64,000 bases of DNA from Halomonas aestuarii (GTDB lineage: Bacteria > Pseudomonadota > Gammaproteobacteria > Pseudomonadales > Halomonadaceae): positions 930,001-994,000 of the forward strand of contig NZ_CP018139.1 in NCBI RefSeq assembly GCF_001886615.1. The letters are read 5' to 3'. Shown piece by piece: positions 46,142-55,040 of this stretch. Position numbers and translations under genes: made by a program. The stretch's first letter is position 1, and each line of letters opens with the position of its first letter. The notes under the pieces are model-generated. The model searched no databases. It saw only the letters and a program-made list of their open reading frames with translations, and was not told the origin of the DNA.

Positions 46142-47008
46142 GTGCCGCTCCGTGACCTGGCCCTGGGCCTCGCCGTCATCATCATCTGGGCGCTGAACAT
46201 CATCGTCATCAAGCTGGGGGTGGCCGAGCTTCCCCCGCTGCTGCTGACCACGCTGCGCTTCGCCCTGGTGGCCTTACTGCTGGTGCCCTTCCACCCGGTG
46301 GCCCGACACCAGCTGCCCTTCCTGCTGCTGCTCTCGGTGACCTTCGGCTCGCTGCACTTCGCCCTGCTGTTCATCGGCCTGGGACAGGCCGAGGCAGGCA
46401 CCGGCGCCCTGCTGGTGCAGATGGGCACGCCCTTCGCGACCCTGCTGGCCGTGGTGTTCCTCAAGGAACGCCTGGGGCCGCGCCGACTGGTCGGGCTGGC
46501 GCTCTCCTTCGCCGGGGTCGCGGTGCTGGCCGGGGGGCCCACGCTCCCCTCCCCCCTGCCCACCGCCCTGCTGCTGGCCAGCGCCCTGGGCTGGGCCATC
46601 TCGCAGCTGCTGATCAAGCGCGGCCCCCCGGTCCCCCCCCTGGCGCTGGCCGGCTGGATCGCGCTGTTCGCCACGCCCCAGGTGGCGCTGGGTTCCTGGT
46701 GGTTCGAGCAAGGCCAGTGGCAGGCCCTCGGCACGGCCGGGTGGGCCGGATGGGGCGCGGTGTTCTACACCGCGGTGATGTCCTCCATCGTGGCCTACGG
46801 CCTCTGGTACGGGCTACTGCGGCGCCACCCTGTCAATCGCGTGGTGCCGCTGACCCTGCTGATGCCGGTGCTGGCGGTGCTGCTGGGGGTGGTGGTGCTG
46901 GGCGACAGCCTGGGCGTGCACAAGCTCGCCGGCGGCGGGCTGGTCATCGCCGGGCTGGCCCTGATCGTGCTGCGGTTCGGGGCGCGTCGCCCCGAACCGG
47001 CCTCATGA
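46142..47008 (+). CDS. EamA/DMT-superfamily transporter
   Basis: An inner-membrane protein of 288 residues with ten membrane helices arranged as two EamA repeats (about 5-130 and 148-280). MPLRDLALGLAVIIIWALNIIVIKLG, LVQMGTPFATLLAVVFLKERLG and VNRVVPLTLLMPVLAVLLGVVVLGDSL (E. coli RhtA/YdcZ-like helix ends) mark the family; substrates include amino acids and metabolites, usually by export. It starts with GTG 46142 after GAGGAGACGCC. Its last bases overlap the convergent DUF192 gene by 6. Confidence 0.88.
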   Translation: MPLRDLALGLAVIIIWALNIIVIKLGVAELPPLLLTTLRFALVALLLVPFHPVARHQLPFLLLLSVTFGSLHFALLFIGLGQAEAGTGALLVQMGTPFATLLAVVFLKERLGPRRLVGLALSFAGVAVLAGGPTLPSPLPTALLLASALGWAISQLLIKRGPPVPPLALAGWIALFATPQVALGSWWFEQGQWQALGTAGWAGWGAVFYTAVMSSIVAYGLWYGLLRRHPVNRVVPLTLLMPVLAVLLGVVVLGDSLGVHKLAGGGLVIAGLALIVLRFGARRPEPAS

Positions 47009-47536
47009 GCCCTCCCGCCCCGCGCAGAGCCCGCCGCCTCCCGGCCAGCTGACGCAGTCCCCCGCCTTCACGCCCATCGCCTCGAAGGCGCCGGCGTTGA
47101 CCTCCAGGGCCGCCCGGTAGGGCACGCCGGGACGGGTGACCGGGCAGTCGCCGGGCTGCCCGCTCGTGCAGGGCGTCATGTGGTGGATCTCGGCGATGCG
47201 CCCCGTCTCGTCGATGAAGGCGATATCCAGCGGGATCAGGGTGCGGTACATCCAGAAGCCGTTGCGCGAGGGCTGACGCTGGCCGTAGAGGAAGAGCATG
47301 CCGGCATCCTCGGCCAGCCGCTCACGGCCCATCAGGCCGCGGCTGCGCTTGCGGATGCTGTCCGCCACCTCCACCCGAAGACGCCGGGGCCCCCGATCGC
47401 CATGGATGACCAGCGGGACGATCTCGAGTGAGGCGGAGGTCGGTTCGGGCTCGGCAGCGGCCAGGCAGGTCGGCAACAGGGCGGCGGTGGGCAGCAGGGC
47501 CAGGCCCAGCAGCAGCCGGCGACGGGGCAGGTTCAT
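47003..47536 (-). CDS. DUF192-family exported protein
   Basis: A 177-residue exported protein with twin arginines in MNLPRRRLLLGLALLP, so export could be by Tat or Sec. The core RSRGLMGRERLAEDAGMLFLYG...RNGFWMYRTLIPLDIAFID is the DUF192 signature; residues CTSGQPGDC form a likely disulfide loop. Function of the family is unknown. It is 10 bases downstream of modC on the same strand, so it may be the last gene of the modABC operon. Confidence 0.85.
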   Translation of the reverse strand: MNLPRRRLLLGLALLPTAALLPTCLAAAEPEPTSASLEIVPLVIHGDRGPRRLRVEVADSIRKRSRGLMGRERLAEDAGMLFLYGQRQPSRNGFWMYRTLIPLDIAFIDETGRIAEIHHMTPCTSGQPGDCPVTRPGVPYRAALEVNAGAFEAMGVKAGDCVSWPGGGGLCAGREGS

Positions 47537-47546
47537 GGTGATCTCC

Positions 47547-48704
47547 TCAGCGGTCGGGGGGGTCGGGGGGCATGCCGGAGGCGTCCGGCATCAGGTGGAT
47601 CCCGGCGGCCAGCAGCGAGACGCCCACACGCTCGTCCCGGGCCAGGGCGTTGCGGCGCGCCGCATGGGTGGGCAGCTCGAAGCGCAGGGTGTCGTCGCAG
47701 TGGTCGAAGGCCAGCGCCACGGAGGTGATGCTCCCCATCACCGCCATCTCCACCACCCGTCCCTGGACGGGGTTCTCGTGTTCTCCCCGGGAGGGGCGGC
47801 CGCGGCGATGCAGCACCACGTCCGAGGGCGGCAGGTACCAGCTGACCCGCCTTCCGGAGGCCAGGCGCTCCAGGCCGTGAGCCACCTCCAGGCGCCAGGG
47901 GCCCCAGCGCAGCCATCGACCCTCCTCGTCTTCCACCACGCGACCGGAGAAGATGTTCTGTCGGTCGAGCAGCCGCGCCACCTCGGGGCTTGCGGGACGG
48001 CGGAAGAGCTGCTCCGCCGGGGCCTGCTGGAGGCTGCGACCGCCGTGCAGGACGCAGAGCCGGTCGGCCAGGGCGGCGGCCTCGTCGAGGTCGTGGGTGA
48101 CCAGCAGGATGGGAATGCGGATCTCCTCGCGCAGCAGGGCCAGCTCCCGCTGCAGGCGACGGCGGGTGACCTGGTCCACCGCCGAGAAGGGCTCGTCGAG
48201 CAGCAGCACCCGGGGGTTCCTGGCGAGGGCGCGGGCCAGGGCCACACGCTGACGCTGCCCGCCGGAGAGCTCGGCGGGCAGCCGGTCGGCGAGCCCCTCG
48301 AGCCGCACCCGGGCGAGCCACTGCTCGGCGGCCCGGCGACGCTCGGGGGCGGGCAGGTGGTCGAGGGCGACCATGACGTTGGCGCGCGCGGTCAGGTGGG
48401 GGAAGAGCGCATAGTCCTGGAACACCAGGCCCACGCGCCGCTGCTGGGGGCGCAGCGAGCGCCCCGCCGTCGCATCGAACCAGGTCTCCCCGGCACAGCG
48501 GATGACGCCCCCGGCCGGCCGATAGAGGCCCGCGATGGCCCGCAGCAGGGTGGTCTTGCCGCTGCCCGAGGGGCCCACCAGGGCCAGCAGTTCCCCCGCC
48601 TCGCAGTGGAACTCCGCCGCCAGCGGGATCGGCCCCGGCTGGTGAAGGCTGACCGACAGCCGCTGACGGCTCGCCTCCGGCACGGTCGCTCTCCCCTCAG
48701 CCAC
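47547..48704 (-). CDS. modC: Molybdate ABC transporter ATP-binding protein
   Basis: A 385-residue ATPase. Walker A GPSGSGKTT near residues 44-52, signature LSGGQRQRVALARALARNP, Walker B VLLLDEPFSAVD, and switch LVTHDLDEA. The C-terminal part (about 250-370) has the mop/TOBE fold (IFSGRVVEDEEGRWLRWG, NPVQGRVVEMAVMGSITSVALAFD) that binds oxyanion and ties ATPase activity to molybdate supply. Start is GTG 48704, preceded by AGGTGGCG and overlapping modB by 8 bases. Tungstate is an alternative substrate that sequence alone does not exclude. Confidence 0.9.
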   Translation of the reverse strand: MAEGRATVPEASRQRLSVSLHQPGPIPLAAEFHCEAGELLALVGPSGSGKTTLLRAIAGLYRPAGGVIRCAGETWFDATAGRSLRPQQRRVGLVFQDYALFPHLTARANVMVALDHLPAPERRRAAEQWLARVRLEGLADRLPAELSGGQRQRVALARALARNPRVLLLDEPFSAVDQVTRRRLQRELALLREEIRIPILLVTHDLDEAAALADRLCVLHGGRSLQQAPAEQLFRRPASPEVARLLDRQNIFSGRVVEDEEGRWLRWGPWRLEVAHGLERLASGRRVSWYLPPSDVVLHRRGRPSRGEHENPVQGRVVEMAVMGSITSVALAFDHCDDTLRFELPTHAARRNALARDERVGVSLLAAGIHLMPDASGMPPDPPDR

Positions 48705-49365
48705 GACGCCACCTGCGACGCCCGGCCAGCCCGTAGACCACGCCGATGGTCAGGAAGGAGACCAGCAGCAGCATGGCCGACATGACGGCCGCCCCGGACT
48801 CGTCGAAGGCCTGCACCCGGTCGTAGATGGCGATGGCCAGGGTGCGGGTCTCGCCATCGATGGCGCCGCCGACCATCAGGATCACCCCGAACTCGCCGAG
48901 GGTATGGGCAAAGGTCAGCGCCAGGGCCGAGACCATCCCCGGCCACACCAGCGGCAGCTCGATGCGCCAGAGCGTCTGGGCCGGCGAGAGGCCGCTGCAC
49001 CAGGCCGCCTCGCGCAGGTTGGGAGGGATCGTCTCGAAGGCCCGCTGGATCGGCTGGACGGCGAAGGGCAGGTTGGCCACCAGTGAGGCGAGCAGGATGC
49101 CGGTGAAGGTGAAGTTGAGCCCGCCCCCGGTCAGCGATTGCCAGAAGGCACCGAAGGGCGCCTGGACGCCGAAGGACTGCATCAGGTAGAAGCCCAGCAC
49201 CGTGGGCGGCATCACCAGCGGCAGCGCCACCAGCGCCTCGGCGAGCGCCCTGCCGCGAAAGCGCGACAGCGCCAGGGCGCGCCCCAGCCAGAGCCCCACC
49301 GGCAGCAGCAGCAGGCAGGTCAGGGCCGACAGGCGCAGCGAGACCGACAGCGCCGTCCAGTCCAT
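48697..49365 (-). CDS. modB: Molybdate ABC transporter permease
   Basis: A 222-residue inner-membrane permease with five or six helices. VALPLVMPPTVLGFYLMQSFG is the ModB hallmark and the ATPase-docking EAA loop is EAAWCSGLSPAQTLWRIELPL; GEFGVILMVGGAIDGETRTL follows it. Its start shares a base with the modA stop (TGATG), showing translational coupling in the order modA-modB-modC. Confidence 0.92.
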   Translation of the reverse strand: MDWTALSVSLRLSALTCLLLLPVGLWLGRALALSRFRGRALAEALVALPLVMPPTVLGFYLMQSFGVQAPFGAFWQSLTGGGLNFTFTGILLASLVANLPFAVQPIQRAFETIPPNLREAAWCSGLSPAQTLWRIELPLVWPGMVSALALTFAHTLGEFGVILMVGGAIDGETRTLAIAIYDRVQAFDESGAAVMSAMLLLVSFLTIGVVYGLAGRRRWRRG

Positions 49366-50165
49366 CAGTGCGCGTCCGCCGGGTCCGGCGACTGGAAGCC
49401 GAAGCGCGCGAGGACCGCCCGGGCCTCCTCGCTCTGCAGCCACGCGAAGAGCGCGCGGGCCGCGTCGCCGGCATCGGGCATCAGCACCATGCGCTGGCGC
49501 AGGGGGGCATGCCAGTCGGCAGGGACAAGCACGTGCTCGGACTGGTCGGCCAGGGCCGGCGCCAGGGCCAGGGAGTAGGCCACCAGGCCGCCGCGGGCCT
49601 CGTCCGCCAGGGCGAAGCGGGCGGCCTGGGAGACGTTCTCTCCCATCACGCGCAGCGGCGCCGAGGCCTCCCACAGGTCGGCTCGCCGGAGCGCCTGCCG
49701 CGCGGCGATGCCGTAGGGGGCGTGCTCCGGGTTGGCCAGGGCCACCCGCGGGCGCCCCTCGCCTTCCAGGTAGGTCGCGATGGCCGCCTCCACGGCGGAG
49801 AGCGGGGCCTCGTCGCTTGGCAGCGCGCCGCGTCCGGGGGGCTGGATCCAGGCCAGCCGCCCGACGGCATAGATCACCCCCGCATCCCGAGCGAACCCCT
49901 CGTCATGCAGCGCCAGCACGCTCTCTTCGTCCGCCGAGAGGAAGAGGTCGAAGGGCGCGCCCTGGGCGATCTGTCGACGGAAGTTGCCGGACGCGCCGTA
50001 GTTGACCCGCACCGGCGCCCCGCCCTGGGCTCGGAAGCGCTCCAGCAGTTCGGGAAAGGCGAACTGCAGGGACGAGGCCACGGCCACGGTGGCCTGCCCG
50101 GCCGTCGCCAGCGGGGCGATCGCCAGCAGCCAGCAGGCCAGGGCAAGGCGGAGCAAAGCGTTCAT
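49365..50165 (-). CDS. modA: Molybdate-binding periplasmic protein
   Basis: A 266-residue receptor. Signal peptide ends near residue 23 (LLAIAPLATAGQA); VAVASSLQFAFPELLERF, YGASGNFRRQIAQGAPFDLFLSAD, ALANPEHAPYG and GENVSQAARF are the oxyanion-binding stretches of ModA. It is first in modABC. Upstream, a TTGAT-GCGC-ATCAA palindrome (50256-50269) matches the FNR/Anr consensus and could link molybdate uptake to low oxygen, but it also forms part of a hairpin below the GntR gene. No ribosome site is obvious before the ATG. Confidence 0.9.
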   Translation of the reverse strand: MNALLRLALACWLLAIAPLATAGQATVAVASSLQFAFPELLERFRAQGGAPVRVNYGASGNFRRQIAQGAPFDLFLSADEESVLALHDEGFARDAGVIYAVGRLAWIQPPGRGALPSDEAPLSAVEAAIATYLEGEGRPRVALANPEHAPYGIAARQALRRADLWEASAPLRVMGENVSQAARFALADEARGGLVAYSLALAPALADQSEHVLVPADWHAPLRQRMVLMPDAGDAARALFAWLQSEEARAVLARFGFQSPDPADAH

Positions 50166-50248
50166 GAGGAGGTCCCGAACCCGGTTCGACGTGCGGGCAT
50201 TGTCGGCCAGGTCCCCCGGCGGGACAAGGCATGCGCCACGGCGACGCC

Positions 50249-50276
50249 GCCGGCCTTGATGCGCATCAAGGCCGGC
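50249..50276. promoter_or_regulatory. 28-bp perfect palindrome with an exact FNR/Anr-type box upstream of modA
   Basis: The core TTGATGCGCATCAA (50256-50269) is a perfect match to the FNR/Anr consensus TTGAT-N4-ATCAA; flanking GCCGGCC and GGCCGGC extend the symmetry to 28 bases. It lies directly after the gntR stop and about 85-115 bases before modA. It could be a regulator site, a transcript hairpin for gntR, or both. Confidence 0.55.
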
Positions 50277-51008
50277 TCAGCTCCCCGGCTCGCCGGCCTG
50301 CCCCAGGATCGCCATCAGGTCGATGCGGCTCTCCCGGGGACTCAGGTCCAGCAGCCCCTCGAGGCTCTCCAGGTGGCGCAGGATGGCCCGTCGTGCCGCC
50401 TCCGCCTCGCCCGCCTCCAGGGCCGCCAGCAGCGCCGTGTGATCGCCCTCCAGGAAGCAGGAGGCCAGGTTCGGCCGCTTGTAGAGGGCGATGACGATGG
50501 AGGTCCGCAGGATCAGGTCGGTGAGCAGGGTCCCCAGCACGCGGTTGGGCGAGAGCTCGGCCAGCAGGTGGTGGATGGCCAGGGAGTGCTCGATGCGGGC
50601 CGGCTCGTCGCCCCGCCCGTGGGCCTCGATCTCGGCTCGGGCCTCTGCCGCGAGCCGGGCCCGCGCGGCGGCGTCGAGGCGACCGGCCAGCAGCGCGGCG
50701 ACCTCTCCCTCCACCAGGCGGCGGGCCGCGAAGGTCTCGCGGGTCTCCTCGATGCTCGGCGCGCGGACCCGCGCCACCTGGTTGGGACGCTGGTCCACCA
50801 CCTGCTCGGAGGCCAGCCGGGTGAGGGCCTTGCGCACCACCGAGCGACTCACCCCGAAGACTTCTCCCAGCGTCACCTCCGGCAGCCGGGTGCCGGGTGG
50901 CAGGCGCTGCATCAGCACCGCCCGGCGTACCTTGTCGACGATGTCCCGGTCGCTGATGCGCCGCCCGGCGCCGACCTCGGCCAGCACCTCCTCCTGCCAC
51001 TCGTGCAT
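50277..51008 (-). CDS. GntR-family (FCD/FadR type) transcriptional regulator
   Basis: A 243-residue repressor-type protein. The winged helix (about 20-80) contains PGTRLPEVTLGEVFGVSRSVVRKALTRLASEQVV, and the all-helical FCD ligand domain follows with the metal-binding D/H pattern (ARRLVEGEVAALLAG ... HSLAIHHLLAELSPN). ATG 51008 is chosen because GAGGA lies 8 bases upstream; an ATG at 51014 is too close. It follows pyk on the same strand, with a GTATAC palindrome (51079-51088) between them. It is one of two FCD regulators flanking the purine/glyoxylate island, and either might bind the shared TTGTATACAA-like sites. Confidence 0.88.
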   Translation of the reverse strand: MHEWQEEVLAEVGAGRRISDRDIVDKVRRAVLMQRLPPGTRLPEVTLGEVFGVSRSVVRKALTRLASEQVVDQRPNQVARVRAPSIEETRETFAARRLVEGEVAALLAGRLDAAARARLAAEARAEIEAHGRGDEPARIEHSLAIHHLLAELSPNRVLGTLLTDLILRTSIVIALYKRPNLASCFLEGDHTALLAALEAGEAEAARRAILRHLESLEGLLDLSPRESRIDLMAILGQAGEPGS

Positions 51009-51078
51009 GATCATTCCTCAAGGGGTTTGCCGACAGCTTCTCATCCCGCCACCGGAATGGCCACAGCAGACGGACCTA

Positions 51079-51088
51079 TCGTATACAA
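51079..51088. promoter_or_regulatory. GntR-type palindrome between pyk and the GntR gene
   Basis: TCGTATACAA (51079-51088) is one of five TTGTATACAA-like sites in the island. It lies about 70 bases before the GntR start codon, as expected for autoregulation. Confidence 0.6.
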
Positions 51089-51091
51089 GGA

Positions 51092-52582
51092 TCACGCATC
51101 GGCCTGGTGCTCCCTCCCCACGTCCAGGACCTTCAGGGTATTGGTGCCGCCGTGGGCATTCATGTGGTCGCCCCGGGTGAGGATCACGTGGTCGCCGGGC
51201 GCGGCGATGCCCTGGCGGACCAGCAGCGCCAGGGCCTGGTCGTTGAGCTCGGTGGCGCCCATCTCGCTGGTGTCGAAGGGCAGCGAGACCACCCCGCGGT
51301 AGAGCGCCATGCGCCGCTGGGCGATCGGGTTGTGGGCCAGCCCGACGATGGGCAGCCCCGAGCTGATCCGCGAGGCGATCAGCGGCGTGTAGCCGGAGGC
51401 GGTCATGCAGGCGATGGCGGCCACCCCGGCGAGGTGGTTGGCGGCGTACATGGCGGACAGCGCGATGGTCTCGTCGATCCGGCTGAAGCCCTCGTGGATG
51501 CGGTGGCCGGACTCCTGGATGCGCCGTTCGCGCTCGGCGCCCAGGCAGACCCGGTCCATCGCCTCGACGGTCTCCACCGGGAAGTCGCCGGCGGCGGTCT
51601 CGGCGGAGAGCATCACCGCATCGGTGCCGTCGAGCACGGCGTTGGCCACGTCGAAGACCTCGGCCCGGGTGGGCAGCGGCGAGTCGATCATCGACTCCAT
51701 CATCTGGGTGGCGGTGATCACCGCGCGGTTCAGCGTGCGGGCGTGCTTGATGATGCGCTTCTGGGTGCCGATCAGCTTGGCGTCGCCGATCTCCACGCCC
51801 AGGTCGCCGCGGGCCACCATCACCGCCTCGCTGGCGCGGATGATGCCGTCCAGGGTGGCGTCGTCGGCCACGGCCTCGGCGCGCTCGAGCTTGGCCACCA
51901 GGCCGATCTCGGCGCCTGCCTCGCCGAGCAGCTCGCGGGCCTCGACCATGTCGGCGGCGCTGCGCGGGAAGGAGATCGCCAGGTAGTCGACGCCGATCGC
52001 CACGGCGGTGGCGAGGTCGGCCTTGTCCTTGGCGGTCAGCGCCGGGGCGGAGAGGCCGCCGCCCTGCTTGTTGATGCCCTTGTTGTTGGAGAGCCGGCCG
52101 CCCACCACCACGCTGGTGTGGATCAGGTGGTCGGCGACCCGGTTGACGTCGAGCACCAGCCGGCCGTCGTCGAGCAGCAGGCGGTCGCCGGGGCCGACGT
52201 CGTCGGCCAGGGTCTTGTAGTCGCAGCCGACGCGGGTCTCGTCGCCCTGGTCGCTGCCCAGGCCCATGTCGAGGATGAAGGACTGGCCCTCCTCGAGGGT
52301 CACGGCGCCCTCCCTGAAGCGGGCGATGCGGATCTTGGGGCCCTGGAGGTCGCCGAGGACGGCGACACTGCGCCCCAGGCGCTCGGCGATCTCGCGCACC
52401 CGGGTCAGGCGCTGGCGGTGGTCGTCGGGGCTGCCGTGGGAGAAGTTGAGGCGCACCACGTCGACGCCGGCTTTGAGCATCGCCTCCAGCACGCCCTCCC
52501 GGTCGCTGGCCGGGCCCAGGGTGGCAACGATCTTGGTGCGGCGGATGGGGATGCGGGGAGGAGCGGTTTGTGGCTGCGTCAT
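51092..52582 (-). CDS. pyk: Pyruvate kinase
   Basis: Converts phosphoenolpyruvate and ADP to pyruvate and ATP. The 496-residue protein has the pyruvate-kinase barrel: [28 protein letters not shown], the catalytic Lys region [13 protein letters not shown]...[12 protein letters not shown], the Mg-binding E-x-A-D-D-A stretch, [12 protein letters not shown] and the signature [11 protein letters not shown]. Its ATG overlaps the glycerate kinase stop by 4 bases (ATGA), so this copy is tied to glycerate use: 2-phosphoglycerate made by the kinase becomes PEP and then pyruvate. It is probably a pathway-dedicated isozyme rather than the main glycolytic one; that needs the rest of the genome. Confidence 0.93.
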   Translation of the reverse strand: MTQPQTAPPRIPIRRTKIVATLGPASDREGVLEAMLKAGVDVVRLNFSHGSPDDHRQRLTRVREIAERLGRSVAVLGDLQGPKIRIARFREGAVTLEEGQSFILDMGLGSDQGDETRVGCDYKTLADDVGPGDRLLLDDGRLVLDVNRVADHLIHTSVVVGGRLSNNKGINKQGGGLSAPALTAKDKADLATAVAIGVDYLAISFPRSAADMVEARELLGEAGAEIGLVAKLERAEAVADDATLDGIIRASEAVMVARGDLGVEIGDAKLIGTQKRIIKHARTLNRAVITATQMMESMIDSPLPTRAEVFDVANAVLDGTDAVMLSAETAAGDFPVETVEAMDRVCLGAERERRIQESGHRIHEGFSRIDETIALSAMYAANHLAGVAAIACMTASGYTPLIASRISSGLPIVGLAHNPIAQRRMALYRGVVSLPFDTSEMGATELNDQALALLVRQGIAAPGDHVILTRGDHMNAHGGTNTLKVLDVGREHQADA

Positions 52583-53919
52583 GGGGTCCTCGGCAGTACC
52601 AGGATGGCACGGAAATCGTTGACGTTGGTGCGCGTCGGTCCGGTGACGATCAGGTCGTCCAGGGCCGCGAAGAAAGTATACGCGTCATTGCGTGACAGAT
52701 GGTCGAGGACATCGAGGCCCGCGGCACGGGCACGCGCCCAGTCCTCGGGCGAGAACAGTGCCCCGGCATTGTCCTCGAACCCATCGATGCCGTCGGTATC
52801 GATGGCCAGGGCATGGATGCCCTCGGCACCGCGCAGGGTCTCGAACAGCCCCAGCAGGTACTCGACATTGCGCCCGCCCCGGCCGTCGCCCCGCACGGTG
52901 ACGCTGGTCTCGCCCCCCGAGAGCAGCAGCAGGGGGGCACGGCGTCCGTCGCGGGCGGCCAGCGCCAGGCGTCCCTGGGCGCGTCCCAGTTCCCGCGCCT
53001 CGCCTTCCAGGTCGTCGCCGAGCAGGCGAACCTCGATACCCGCGGCCTCGGCGGCGATACGGGCCGCCTCGAGGGCATCCCGGGCCCGGGCGAGGATCTC
53101 GCTCCGGTCGCCGGCGAAGGCCGGCTCCCCGGGATACGGGGCCGGGGCATCGGCCGCCAGGTGACGGCGCACCCCCGAGGGCACCGCGATGTCGTGGCAC
53201 TCGAGGATCGCCAGGGCCTCGGCCGGCGTCGTGGCGTCCGGCAGGGTCGGCCCCGAGGCCACCAGCGAGGCCTCGTCGCCGGGCACGTCGGAGATCAGCC
53301 AGGTCAGCACCCGGGCCGGGTGGGCCACCGCGGCCAGGCGGCCGCCCTTGATGGCGGAGAGGTGGCGGCGCACGGCATTGATCTCGCGGATCGGCGCACC
53401 GCAGCGCAGCAGGGCCTGATTGATCGCCTGCTTCTCGGCCGGAGTGATCCCCGGCGCCGGCAGGCTCATCAGCGCCGAGCCGCCGCCGGAGATCAGCGCG
53501 ATGACCAGGTCGTCCTCGCCCAGGTCGGCCACCGCCTCGAGCATGCGACGAGCCGCCCGCTCGCTCAGGTCATCGGGCATGGGATGGGAGGCCTCGAGGA
53601 CCTCGATGTGGCGACAGTCGCCTCCCTGCCCTTGCGGGCCTTGGCCTTGTAAACCATGGCCATGACGGGTCACCACCAGGCCCTCGAGGGGCGCCTCGGG
53701 CTGGCGGGCCTGCCAGGCGCGCTCCAGCGCCGCGGCCATGGCGGCGGCGGCCTTGCCCGCGCCGACCACCACGGTGCGCACTCGCGGCGGCTCGGGGAGC
53801 CGGTCGGGCAGCAGGGTATCGGGATGCACGGCCGCGATCGCGATCTCCGCCAGGTGCCGAAGCCAGGAGCGCGGCGTCTCGACCGGGTCGCAGGCGACCC
53901 GAGGCGTCAGGGTGTTCAT
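52579..53919 (-). CDS. ttuD: Glycerate 2-kinase (MOFRL family, TtuD/GckA)
   Basis: Phosphorylates D-glycerate to 2-phosphoglycerate. The 446-residue protein has the MOFRL-family layout: [58 protein letters not shown], and the C-terminal [26 protein letters not shown]...[23 protein letters not shown] precedes ATG 53919. It lies after a strong terminator-like hairpin that separates it from glxR by about 200 bases, so it may have its own promoter. It overlaps pyk. It takes glycerate from the glyoxylate carboligase route into central metabolism. Confidence 0.92.
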   Translation of the reverse strand: MNTLTPRVACDPVETPRSWLRHLAEIAIAAVHPDTLLPDRLPEPPRVRTVVVGAGKAAAAMAAALERAWQARQPEAPLEGLVVTRHGHGLQGQGPQGQGGDCRHIEVLEASHPMPDDLSERAARRMLEAVADLGEDDLVIALISGGGSALMSLPAPGITPAEKQAINQALLRCGAPIREINAVRRHLSAIKGGRLAAVAHPARVLTWLISDVPGDEASLVASGPTLPDATTPAEALAILECHDIAVPSGVRRHLAADAPAPYPGEPAFAGDRSEILARARDALEAARIAAEAAGIEVRLLGDDLEGEARELGRAQGRLALAARDGRRAPLLLLSGGETSVTVRGDGRGGRNVEYLLGLFETLRGAEGIHALAIDTDGIDGFEDNAGALFSPEDWARARAAGLDVLDHLSRNDAYTFFAALDDLIVTGPTRTNVNDFRAILVLPRTP

Positions 53920-53935
53920 GGGGATCTCCTTCACG

Positions 53936-53987
53936 AAAAAGGCCCGGTGGCGCGCGGGGTGCTTCAGGGGGAAGCCCGCCACCGGGC
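53936..53987 (-). terminator. Intrinsic terminator/attenuator inside the glyoxylate operon, before glycerate kinase
   Basis: On the minus strand an 11-bp stem (53977-53987 with 53942-53952: GCCCGGTGGCG/CGCCACCGGGC, 24-base loop) is followed by TTTTT (A run at 53936-53940), just 17 bases before the glycerate kinase start codon. It should cut or attenuate read-through from gcl-hyi-glxR. Confidence 0.75.
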
Positions 53988-54120
53988 AACGATCGCCAGG
54001 GGCGACCTGGCAGGCGACGACCCGACGCCTGCCGTCAGGGAGCAGTCATCTCCCCGTCGCCCGCCGGCTCGGGAGAGCGGCCGGCGAGCAGAACTCACGA
54101 CCCGTCGAGAGGATCGTCGC

Positions 54121-55008
54121 TCAGTCCTGGCCGACCTCGTGGTCGGCCAGGGCCTCCAGGGCCCGGACCATGCCGGCGTGATCCCAGTCGGCACCGCCGT
54201 GGGCGGCACAGGCCTGGAACAGCTGCTGGGCGTTGGCGGTACCGGGCAGCGCCAGGTTGAGGCTGCGTGCCCCGTCCAGGGCCAGGTTGAGGTCCTTCTG
54301 GTGCAGGCGGACCTTGAAGCCCGGGTCGAAGGAACGGCTGATCATCCGCTCGCCGTGGACGTCGAGGATCTTCGACTGGGCGAGGCCCCCGAGCAGCGAC
54401 TCACGCACCTTGGCCACGTCGGCGCCGGCCTTGGAGGCGAACAGCAGGCCCTCGGCCACCGCCTCGATGGTCAGCGCCACCACGATCTGGTTGGCCACCT
54501 TGCAGGTCTGGCCCGCGCCATGGCCACCGATGTGGGTGATGGTCTTGCCCATCACCTCGAGGATCGGTCGGGCACGCGTGAAGCCATCCGGGGTGGCGCC
54601 CACCATGATCGTCAGCGCCGCGTTGATGGCGCCCCCCTCGCCGCCGGAGACCGGGGCATCGACGTACTCGCCGCCGGCCTCGTGGATGCAGCGCGCGAAG
54701 TTCTGGGTGGCCAGGGGGGCGATGGAACTCATGTCGATCACCAGGGTGCCGGGCCTCAAGCCCTCGGCGACGCCGCCCTCGGCGAACAGCACCTCCTCGA
54801 CGTCGGGGGTGTCCGGAACCATGGTGATGATCACCTCGGCCTCGGCGGCCACGGCGGCGGGGGTCTCCAGCTCGCGCATGCCCTTGTCGGCGAGGGTGGC
54901 ATCGAGGGTGCCGCGCCTGACCGTCACCAGGTCATGGCCGGCGTCCAGCAGGTGGCCGGCCATGGGGCGACCCATGATGCCGAGGCCGATGAATCCGATC
55001 TTGCTCAT
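54121..55008 (-). CDS. glxR: 2-hydroxy-3-oxopropionate (tartronate semialdehyde) reductase
   Basis: Reduces tartronate semialdehyde to D-glycerate with NAD(P)H. The 295-residue protein is a beta-hydroxyacid dehydrogenase: nucleotide loop GFIGLGIMGRPMAGHL (residues 5-20), substrate loop DAPVSGGEGGA, catalytic Lys in GHGAGQTCKVANQIVV, and C-terminal KDLNLALDGAR. AAGGAGAGAGATC lies before the ATG. It follows hyi by 32 bases and gcl before that, so all three steps from glyoxylate to glycerate are in one unit. Confidence 0.92.
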   Translation of the reverse strand: MSKIGFIGLGIMGRPMAGHLLDAGHDLVTVRRGTLDATLADKGMRELETPAAVAAEAEVIITMVPDTPDVEEVLFAEGGVAEGLRPGTLVIDMSSIAPLATQNFARCIHEAGGEYVDAPVSGGEGGAINAALTIMVGATPDGFTRARPILEVMGKTITHIGGHGAGQTCKVANQIVVALTIEAVAEGLLFASKAGADVAKVRESLLGGLAQSKILDVHGERMISRSFDPGFKVRLHQKDLNLALDGARSLNLALPGTANAQQLFQACAAHGGADWDHAGMVRALEALADHEVGQD

Positions 55009-55040
55009 GATCTCTCTCCTTGTGAATGGGGTGGGCGCGG

